Assembly: GCA_028865585.1 (NCBI GenBank)
Contig: JAGWJU010000103.1
Location: 1-5,179 of the forward strand
DNA from: Elusimicrobiota bacterium
GTDB taxonomy: Bacteria > Elusimicrobiota > Elusimicrobia > UBA1565 > UBA9628
Direction of reading: 5' to 3'
DNA: 5,179 bases
In this document: positions 1 through 5,179 of the stretch, piece by piece
Position numbering within the stretch: position 1 is the first letter of the stretch
Layout of the letters: each line of letters opens with the position of its first letter
Program-made: the position numbers and the translations under genes
Notes under the pieces: generated by a model
Databases searched by the model: none
The model's input: only the letters and a program-made list of their open reading frames with translations
What the model was told of the DNA's origin: nothing

Positions 1-1096
1 AGAGCGCCGCCCAGCGGAAAGGCCCTTTGCCCAGGCAAAAGAGCGGGCGGATGAACTCGGGCACGAAACCGGGAATCTTAAACGCGTCTTGGACGCCCGC
101 TTTGGCGGCCATGGCCCGGATGTTGTTGCCGTAGTCAAAAGTGACGGCGCCGGCTTTCTGCAGGGCCAGCATGCCGCGCACGTGCTTGGCGATGGACTCC
201 ATCGCCAGCGCCACGCAGCGCTCCGGATCGCGGCGGCGCAGCTCCGCCGCCTGTTCGACGGAAAATCCCTCGGGAACATAACCGGAGAGCGGATCATGGG
301 CGGAGGTTTGATCCGTGAGCGCGTCGATTACGACGCCGCGGCGCGCCAGCTCCGGAATAATCGCAGCCGCGTTGCCCAGAAGTCCCACGGAAAGCGCGCG
401 ACCCTGCGCCTTGGCCTTAAGAACTTTTTCCAAGGCCTCATCCAGGTCCGTCGCCATATCGTCAAGATAGCGGGTTTTCAGGCGCATTCGAAGGCGCGCA
501 GCATCGACTTCGACTCCCAAAAAACTCGCCCCGTTCATCGTGGCCGCCAAGGGCTGGGCGCCGCCCATGCCGCCAAGGCCCGCGGTCACAACCAGGCGGC
601 CTTTCAAGCTGCCGCCGAAGTGCCGTCTGGCCGCCTCGGCAAAAGTTTCGTAGGTGCCCTGCAGGATGCCTTGCGTCCCGATGTATATCCACGATCCGGC
701 CGTCATCTGGCCGAACATCATGAGTCCTTTTTTCTCGAGCTCGTTGAAGTGGTCCCACGTCGCCCAACGGCCCACCAAATTCGAGTTGGCGATAAGAACG
801 CGCGGCGCATGCTCGAAAGTCTTGAAGACTCCCACCGGCTTGCCGGACTGGATGAGCAAAGTTTCGTTGTTTTCCAGGGACTTGAGCGCCCGCACGATGG
901 CGTGGAAGCACTCCCAGTTGCGCGCGGCCTTGCCCCGGCCGCCGTAAACCACCAAGTCCTGCGGCCGCTCCGCGACCGCCGGATCGAGATTGTTCATGAG
1001 CATGCGCAGCGCCGCCTCCTGCTGCCAACCTTTGCAGGAGAGCTTGCGGCCTCTCGGCGCGCGGATGGGACGCGACGGCGCGGACATCCGGCTCAC
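1..1096 (-). CDS. hutU: Urocanate hydratase (urocanase), 3' end beyond window
   Basis: This enzyme hydrates urocanate to 4-imidazolone-5-propionate, the second step of histidine degradation, in the cytoplasm with tightly bound NAD+. About 365 codons are visible and no stop is reached; the family is usually about 550 residues, so roughly the last third lies past the left edge. Recognisable motifs, numbered from the GTG start, are IRAPRG (11-16), RMLMNNLDP (31-39), VVYGG (49-53), GQMTAGSWIYIGTQG (129-143), the glycine-rich GLGGMGGAQP NAD-site segment (173-182), DQTSAHDPLSGY (262-273), FDYGNNIR (320-327) and RPLFCLGKGPFRW (350-362). The proposed catalytic cysteine (Cys410 in Pseudomonas putida) should lie outside the window, so activity cannot be judged fully. 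I chose GTG at 1096 because GAGGGG sits 8 nt upstream and the start overlaps the hutH stop as GTGA. ATG at 1087, three codons in, is the alternative. Reading frame is intact throughout. Confidence 0.96.
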   Translation of the reverse strand, partial: MSRMSAPSRPIRAPRGRKLSCKGWQQEAALRMLMNNLDPAVAERPQDLVVYGGRGKAARNWECFHAIVRALKSLENNETLLIQSGKPVGVFKTFEHAPRVLIANSNLVGRWATWDHFNELEKKGLMMFGQMTAGSWIYIGTQGILQGTYETFAEAARRHFGGSLKGRLVVTAGLGGMGGAQPLAATMNGASFLGVEVDAARLRMRLKTRYLDDMATDLDEALEKVLKAKAQGRALSVGLLGNAAAIIPELARRGVVIDALTDQTSAHDPLSGYVPEGFSVEQAAELRRRDPERCVALAMESIAKHVRGMLALQKAGAVTFDYGNNIRAMAAKAGVQDAFKIPGFVPEFIRPLFCLGKGPFRWAAL

Positions 1097-2601
1097 GGCA
1101 GAATCCCCTCGAAATATCCTTCCAGAACCAGGTCCCGCGCGCGCTCCAGGCGCGGCCCCAAAACCTCGTCGCCCCTGGCCGCGGGAATTTTCGCGCGCAA
1201 TAGCTTGCGGGCCTTCTCCACGCCGGGTCCGGAGCGCAGCGGCGCGTGGGCTTCAAGTCCCTGCGCCGCGGCCAAAAGCTCGACGGCAATCACTTGCGCG
1301 GCGTTCCAAACGACCTGCTTGAACTTCAAAGCCGCAGTCATGCCCATGCTGACGAAATCCTCCTGCCCCGCGGAGGTCGGAATCGTATCGGCCGACGCCG
1401 GGTGGGCCAGAACTTTATTCTCTGAGGCCAATGCCGCGGCCGCGACTTGGGCGATCATCCAGCCCGACTCCAAGCCGGGATTTTTCGCCAAAAACGGCTT
1501 CAAGCCCGGGGCGCGGCCGGAGACCAAATGAAACAAGCGCCGTTCGGAAATATTGGCCAACGCCGTCATGGCCATGGCCGCCGCGTCGTAGGCGAACGAT
1601 AGGGCTTGGCCGTGGAAATTGCCGCCTGAAATCAAACGGCCGCCCGCGATCAACGGATTGTCCGTGGCCGAGATCATCTCGGTTTCGACCGTCCGGCGCG
1701 AGTTTTCCAGGACGTCCCAGGCGGCGCCATGGGCCTGCGGCATGCAGCGCAGACAGTATGGGTCCTGCACGCGCGGATCGTTCTCGCGGTGCGACTCGCG
1801 AATTTTGCTGCCGCGCAAAAGGCCGCGCAACTGCCGGGCCGCGAGAATCTGCCCGGCGTGGGGCTTGAGCTGATGGACCACCTCGTCAAAAGGCCCCGGC
1901 GTTCCGGTCATGGCGTCCAGGCTCATGGCGCCGGCGATCTGCGCCGCGCGCCAAACGCGGGCCGCGCGAACCAAAGACAAGCCTCCGACCCCCTGCATCG
2001 CCTGGGTGCCGTTTAAAAGCGAGAGTCCTTCCTTGGCCTGCAGAACCGCGGGAATCGCGCCGGCGGCCTTAAGCGCAACCCGTGCGGAAATTTTACGCCC
2101 ATTCTTGAGCGCTTGGCCCTCGCCGATGAGCAGAAGCGCCATGTGCGCCTGCGGCGCCAAATCGCCCGAGGCTCCCACGGAGCCGCGGGACGGGATAAGG
2201 GGAACCGCGCCTGAGTTGATGAGCCGGCCCATCAGGCGGGCCAGCTCCGGGCGCGCGCCGGAGAAGCCGCGCGCGATTTCATTGGCACGCAGGAACAAAA
2301 TCGCGCGGGCCTCTTCCTCGCTCAACGGCTCGCCCACGCCGCAGGCATGGCTCAGCACCAAGTTGCGCTGGAGCGCGCCCAATTGATCGCGGGAGATGCG
2401 GCGCGTGGCCAAATCGCCGAAGCCGGTGTTGACGCCGTAGACGGGCTTCTCCGAGGCCGCGGCTTTTTCCAAAACGCGGCGCGAGGCCGCCATGCGCGAA
2501 ACCGCGGCCGCGCCCAGCGAGACCTTTCGCGTCCCGCTCGCGACAAAGTTCAAATCCGCCAGATTCGCTTTGGAGCCCAGGGAGAACGGCGCCTGACTCA
2601 T
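1093..2601 (-). CDS. hutH: Histidine ammonia-lyase (histidase)
   Basis: This MIO-dependent lyase removes ammonia from L-histidine to give trans-urocanate, the first step of histidine catabolism, in the cytoplasm as a homotetramer. The 502-residue length fits the family (about 500-510). Numbered from ATG 2601, the visible motifs are YGVNTGFG with catalytic Tyr55, LSHACGVG with the Ser-His pair typical of histidine-specific members (84-85), GSVGASGDLAP with the MIO-forming Ala-Ser-Gly (144-146), LLNGTQ with Asn197, QDPYCLRCMPQ with Tyr282 and Arg285, ATDNPLI, GGNFHGQ, and SAGQEDFVSM with Glu414. These match P. putida Tyr53, His83, Ala142-Ser143-Gly144, Asn195, Tyr280, Arg283 and Glu414 as I recall them. 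The frame stays open upstream to 2664, but that would add 21 arginine-rich residues overlapping the thiolase gene. ATG 2601 gives the normal N-terminus and has GAAGG at 2613-2617. It follows the thiolase stop by 14 nt and overlaps hutU by 4 nt. Specificity for histidine over tyrosine or phenylalanine is inferred from Ser-His and the hutU neighbour. Confidence 0.96.
   Translation of the reverse strand: MSQAPFSLGSKANLADLNFVASGTRKVSLGAAAVSRMAASRRVLEKAAASEKPVYGVNTGFGDLATRRISRDQLGALQRNLVLSHACGVGEPLSEEEARAILFLRANEIARGFSGARPELARLMGRLINSGAVPLIPSRGSVGASGDLAPQAHMALLLIGEGQALKNGRKISARVALKAAGAIPAVLQAKEGLSLLNGTQAMQGVGGLSLVRAARVWRAAQIAGAMSLDAMTGTPGPFDEVVHQLKPHAGQILAARQLRGLLRGSKIRESHRENDPRVQDPYCLRCMPQAHGAAWDVLENSRRTVETEMISATDNPLIAGGRLISGGNFHGQALSFAYDAAAMAMTALANISERRLFHLVSGRAPGLKPFLAKNPGLESGWMIAQVAAAALASENKVLAHPASADTIPTSAGQEDFVSMGMTAALKFKQVVWNAAQVIAVELLAAAQGLEAHAPLRSGPGVEKARKLLRAKIPAARGDEVLGPRLERARDLVLEGYFEGILP
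1105..1110 (-). promoter_or_regulatory. Shine-Dalgarno site for hutU, inside the hutH 3' end
   Basis: On the minus strand GAGGGG lies 8 nt before the GTG at 1096 and 17 nt before the ATG at 1087. The spacing favours the GTG start and a GTGA stop/start overlap, which implies translational coupling of hutU to hutH. This is a sequence reading only; N-terminal data would settle it. Confidence 0.5.
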
Positions 2602-2615
2602 GGCCCTTGCCGCCT

Positions 2616-3770
2616 TCAGATTCGCTCGACCGCGACCGCGACGGACTCGCCGCCGCCCAGGCAAATGGCCGCGATGCCGCGCTTGGCGTTGCGGTGAGCC
2701 AACGCATTTAAGAGCGTGACCAAAATGCGCGCGCCGCTGGCGCCCAGCGGATGGCCCAGGGCCACGGCGCCGCCGTGCACGTTGATCTTTTCCGCGGGCA
2801 GGCCGACGAGTTTCATTACCGCCAAGGAAACCACGCTGAAGGCCTCGTTGACTTCGAACAGATCGACCTCTTCTTTTTTCCAGCCCGTCTTCTTCAAAAG
2901 TTTCTCAATGGCGCCCGCCGGAGCCGTGGTGAACCATTGCGGCTCCTGGCTGAACGTCGCCCAATCCACGATGCGCGCCAAAGGCTTCTTGCCGGCCGCG
3001 CCTTTGGCTGAAGCGAGAATCAACGCCGCCGCGCCGTCATCAATCTTAGAGGCGTTGGCCGCGGTGATGGTGCCGCCGGGCTTGAAGGCGGGCTTGAGCT
3101 TGCCCATCTTCTCGAACTTGGCGCGGCCTGGCTCTTCGTCCACCGCCAAGCCGTCGACCGGGCAGATTTCCTTGGCGAAGGCTCCGTTTTTCTGCGCCTC
3201 CAGGGCGCGCTGATAGCTCTTGACCGCGAACTCGTCCTGCGTTTCGCGGGAGATGGAGTGCTTCTCCGCGCACATCTCGCCGCAGTCGCCCATGTGCACG
3301 TTGTTATACGGATCCATAAGTCCGTCCCTCAAAATCGAGTCGATGAGGACACCATTGCCGTAGCGATAGCCCTGCCGCGCTTTTTCCAGAATAAATGGCG
3401 CCCGGCACATGGACTCCATGCCCCCGGCCGCGCCCAAGTCTTCTTCGCCCAAACGGATGGATTGCCCCACCATCATCACGGCCTTCAAGCCCGAGCCGCA
3501 AACCTTGTTGATGGTGGCCGCCCCCACGGAGGGCGGGATGCCCGCGCCGATGGCGGCCTGCCGCGCCGGAGCCTGGCCGATGCCGGCGGAGATGACGTTA
3601 CCCATCACCACTTCGCCCAAATCCTCGGGCTGGACGCCCGCACGCTCGATGGCGGCGGCCCAGGCCTTGGCGCCCAGCTGCGGCGCGGTGTAGCTGGCCA
3701 ACGTGCCGTTGAGCGCCCCGATGGGCGTGCGGACGGAGGAAAGAATGAGCACTTCGGTTTTAGAGTCCAT
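2616..3770 (-). CDS. Acetyl-CoA C-acetyltransferase (thiolase, ACAT1-like)
   Basis: This thiolase is expected to interconvert two acetyl-CoA with acetoacetyl-CoA plus CoA, either condensing (towards ketone bodies, polyhydroxybutyrate, butyrate or mevalonate) or cleaving acetoacetyl-CoA during catabolism. It is a soluble protein of 384 residues, close to the usual 390. Visible landmarks are SSVRTPIG (11-18), INKVCGSGLKA with the acyl-carrying Cys91, GGMESM (116-121), NVHMGDCGE (157-164), TITAANASKIDDGAAAL (234-250), EVNEAF with the NEA triad (308-310), GGAVALGHPLGASG with His340, and CLGGGES with the second catalytic cysteine at 370. The DPYNNVHMGDC block and the TAANAS block resemble mitochondrial ACAT1 and its bacterial relatives more than FadA-type 3-ketoacyl-CoA thiolases; this is from memory, not an alignment. 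The start at ATG 3770 has a strong AAGGAG 9 nt upstream (3780-3785), lying in the 18-nt gap after the membrane-protein gene. The stop is 14 nt before hutH, so co-transcription is likely. Chain-length preference cannot be read directly. Confidence 0.94.
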   Translation of the reverse strand: MDSKTEVLILSSVRTPIGALNGTLASYTAPQLGAKAWAAAIERAGVQPEDLGEVVMGNVISAGIGQAPARQAAIGAGIPPSVGAATINKVCGSGLKAVMMVGQSIRLGEEDLGAAGGMESMCRAPFILEKARQGYRYGNGVLIDSILRDGLMDPYNNVHMGDCGEMCAEKHSISRETQDEFAVKSYQRALEAQKNGAFAKEICPVDGLAVDEEPGRAKFEKMGKLKPAFKPGGTITAANASKIDDGAAALILASAKGAAGKKPLARIVDWATFSQEPQWFTTAPAGAIEKLLKKTGWKKEEVDLFEVNEAFSVVSLAVMKLVGLPAEKINVHGGAVALGHPLGASGARILVTLLNALAHRNAKRGIAAICLGGGESVAVAVERI

Positions 3771-3788
3771 GAGGCGTTTCTCCTTGAA

Positions 3789-4499
3789 TTAACGGAAAAC
3801 GAGGCGCGCTGCCGCGCCGCAGGAAACGGCGATGACCGTACCCAGCGCCAGATTGAGGAGGGAGACGTCGAGCCAGCCCCTCTTGCGGGCGTAGCCGGCC
3901 GCGCCCGTCCACGCCAAGGCCGCGCCGGCGGCCGCAACGGGTGACAAGGCGAAAATCGACAACGCCACGCCCAGCCGTTCGCCCATGCCCAGGTATTTTT
4001 CCCGTCCGTTCGGAAAGACCGCGCCGTAGAGATCCTTTTCCACGAAATAGAGGAAGACCGTCGCCGCATGCGTCGTCAAAACGGCCAGGCAGCCAAGAAC
4101 CGGCCACTTCTCCGGCATGAATCCCGCGCCAGTGGACACCGTTCCCAGCGGGATCATCAGCGCGATGACGACATAGTGGATAATCTGGTCCCATACAAAA
4201 TACAGCGTATTGTCAGGAGTATGGTAGCGAAAAATCGTGAACACCCGCCACTCATCCTCGAGCCAGTGGGCCAAAAAGATAATAAAGAGACAGGCCCACC
4301 CCTCAAGCTTGAGCGGCCCCCACTCAATCCAAGTCCGGCCCAAATAGCCGAAGGTCAAAACGGCGTAGCACAGGGGATGCATGGAGCAGTGAACGAGCAT
4401 GCCCCAGCGGCTCGATCGCTTCCAGCGGTTGATGAAGTTGCTCTGAAGGGTAAAATCCGCCAGGAAATGCCCGAAGAGAAGCCGCCAGAAAACAATCAT
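3789..4499 (-). CDS. Multi-pass membrane protein, DUF3307 family
   Basis: The function is unknown. The 236-residue protein is strongly hydrophobic, with about six or seven likely membrane segments near residues 2-19, 35-52, 66-81, 105-122, 132-152, 174-198 and 210-231, so it should sit in the cytoplasmic membrane. There is no cleavable signal peptide; the first helix carries the family-like GHFLADFTLQ motif (10-19). Other polar residues within or beside helices recall DUF3307: His37 and His41, AHWLEDEW (77-84) and WDQIIHYVVI (103-112). The His and Asp pattern suggests a metal- or proton-linked role, but that is speculation. The part from about residue 125 onward (helices with a charged GREKYLGMGERLG loop at 165-177) goes beyond the core motif set I know. 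The start at ATG 4499 has GGGAGG 6 nt upstream (4506-4511). It lies 47 nt after the cyclase and 18 nt before the thiolase. The family call rests on remembered motifs; a profile search would confirm it. Confidence 0.75.
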   Translation of the reverse strand: MIVFWRLLFGHFLADFTLQSNFINRWKRSSRWGMLVHCSMHPLCYAVLTFGYLGRTWIEWGPLKLEGWACLFIIFLAHWLEDEWRVFTIFRYHTPDNTLYFVWDQIIHYVVIALMIPLGTVSTGAGFMPEKWPVLGCLAVLTTHAATVFLYFVEKDLYGAVFPNGREKYLGMGERLGVALSIFALSPVAAAGAALAWTGAAGYARKRGWLDVSLLNLALGTVIAVSCGAAARLVFR

Positions 4500-4546
4500 G
4501 ATTTGCCTCCCATATCCTTAGGACGCAAACCATTTCCTTCGGTCAT

Positions 4547-5179
4547 TTATTTCGCCGTGAGATTGAAGACCCCGTCCCACCCCTCCAGGGGCGGCACCAC
4601 GGAATAGTCTCGCGAAAGCGATTGATAGAGCTTGGCCGGGCCATCGCTCGGAATTTTCTCAACTGCGCGCCCGAACGCCGATGCCGCCTCCGGCCACCGC
4701 CGGGCCTTAAAAGCCGCAAGACCTTCTTCGTAATCGGCCAGCGCCGCGCGGCGATCCGGCGAGAGCTTCCCTTTTTCGGCCAAAATCTCGTACACCAGAA
4801 CGGGCGCCTCTTTGCCGACGACGCGCACGCGCCCGAGTTCGCGCGCCTCGACGGAGTCTTTGGCCCCCTGATAAACCGCTCCGCTGGCCAGAATACCCGA
4901 GCCGAAAAACTTGTTGGCGCCCTCCAAGCGCGAGGCCAAGTTGACCTCGTCGCCTAAGGCGGTGTACTGGAGCTTCCTGTCGCTTCCGGTCAAGCCGACG
5001 GTGACGACGCCCGAGTTGATGCCGATGCGGATGTCGGGGCGTTCGGGAACCCCTCGGCTTTCGAAGTCCTTATTGAGCTCTTCAAGCACGCTGCGGCACT
5101 TAAGAGCGGCCAGACAGGCCTTGGCACGGTGCTCCTGGTCGGGAAGCACCGGAGCGTTCCAAAACGCCATGATGCAGTC
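4547..5179 (-). CDS. Class III adenylate/guanylate cyclase, C-terminal part
   Basis: This is the end of a signalling enzyme that makes cyclic nucleotide from ATP or GTP. About 210 residues are visible and the 5' end lies past the right edge; the Met at 5170 is internal to the motif DCIMAFWNAP, not a start. The catalytic domain covers about fragment residues 1-134. Seen are the Asp of the second metal-binding motif (residue 1), RIGINSGVVTVG (51-62), and QYTALGDEVNLASRLEG, which contains the transition-state Asn80 and Arg84. Thr73 stands where mammalian adenylate cyclases have the purine-reading Asp; many bacterial adenylate cyclases have Thr there, so cAMP is the likelier product. After the domain comes a tail with one TPR-like helix pair (about 144-176) ending in LEGWDGVFNL, a tail I associate with CHASE2-domain cyclases. 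An N-terminal CHASE2 sensor with membrane helices is therefore plausible but unseen. The stop is 47 nt upstream of the membrane-protein gene, with no terminator between them. Confidence 0.92.
   Translation of the reverse strand, partial: DCIMAFWNAPVLPDQEHRAKACLAALKCRSVLEELNKDFESRGVPERPDIRIGINSGVVTVGLTGSDRKLQYTALGDEVNLASRLEGANKFFGSGILASGAVYQGAKDSVEARELGRVRVVGKEAPVLVYEILAEKGKLSPDRRAALADYEEGLAAFKARRWPEAASAFGRAVEKIPSDGPAKLYQSLSRDYSVVPPLEGWDGVFNLTAK

Noticed and set aside
35..37. Cys354 of HutU, in RPLFCLGKGPFRW, as the catalytic cysteine.
   Set aside because: Counting along the P. putida sequence from memory places its Cys410 about 55 residues further on, outside the window. Cys354 is conserved but is not the residue implicated in catalysis.
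462..1289. A 275-codon minus-strand open frame crossing the hutH/hutU junction.
   Set aside because: It is out of frame with both genes; its residues show no family motif, while the true hutU frame reads cleanly from 1096 to the window edge.
89..1531. A 480-codon open frame on the plus strand.
   Set aside because: It lies antisense to hutU and hutH, both of which carry full family motifs. Its translation is low in recognisable motifs and rich in Arg, Ala and Gly, as expected of a shadow frame in GC-rich DNA.
2602..2664. An extended hutH start at 2664.
   Set aside because: The extra 21 residues are Arg-rich, lie over the thiolase C-terminus, and are absent from normal histidase N-termini. 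ATG 2601 restores the expected motif numbering.
3258..3944. A 228-codon plus-strand open frame opposite the thiolase and DUF3307 genes.
   Set aside because: It is antisense to two well-supported genes and has no recognisable domain; its His- and Arg-rich composition is that of a complementary-strand shadow.
3605..4194. Two overlapping minus-strand open frames across the DUF3307/thiolase junction.
   Set aside because: They are alternate frames of the two real genes, with no motif and no plausible ribosome site, whereas both real genes have good ones.
4500..4546. Possible terminator or promoter between the cyclase and the DUF3307 gene.
   Set aside because: No stable inverted repeat followed by T residues and no convincing -35/-10 pair could be seen in these 47 nt; only the GGGAGG ribosome site stands out.

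Overview
The window is a GC-rich stretch of bacterial DNA (about 60% GC by eye). It holds five tightly packed genes, all on the minus strand, and no convincing gene on the plus strand. In the direction of transcription (right to left) they are: the 3' end of a class III adenylate/guanylate cyclase; a small multi-pass membrane protein of the DUF3307 type; an acetyl-CoA C-acetyltransferase (thiolase); histidine ammonia-lyase (hutH); and the first two thirds of urocanate hydratase (hutU). Two genes are cut by the window: the cyclase at its 5' end (right edge) and hutU at its 3' end (left edge).

Layout. The gaps are 47 nt (cyclase to membrane protein), 18 nt (membrane protein to thiolase), 14 nt (thiolase to hutH) and a likely 4-nt GTGA overlap (hutH to hutU). 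I saw no terminator-like hairpin with a T-run and no obvious promoter in any gap, so the four genes from the membrane protein to hutU look like one transcription unit. The cyclase may belong to it too. No RNA gene, insertion sequence, CRISPR array or long repeat was seen, and no stretch over 300 bases lacks a gene.

Biology. HutH and HutU catalyse the first two steps of histidine breakdown: histidine to urocanate plus ammonia, then urocanate to 4-imidazolone-5-propionate. The later genes (hutI, hutG or ftcD) would be expected beyond the left edge but cannot be seen. The thiolase interconverts two acetyl-CoA with acetoacetyl-CoA plus CoA. It is not a step of the hut pathway, so its place next to hutH suggests a wider amino-acid or short-chain acyl-CoA catabolic cluster; that is inference. 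The cyclase fragment ends in a helical tail of the kind I associate with CHASE2-type cyclases.

Organism. Class III cyclases with such tails, a DUF3307 protein and high GC would fit several free-living Gram-negative or uncultivated lineages (for example Deltaproteobacteria/Myxococcota or Elusimicrobiota), but nothing here fixes the phylum. The genes are ordinary, intact where visible, and belong to known families. I found no strong sign of an undescribed system; the most unusual points are the gene company and the uncharacterised membrane protein within it.
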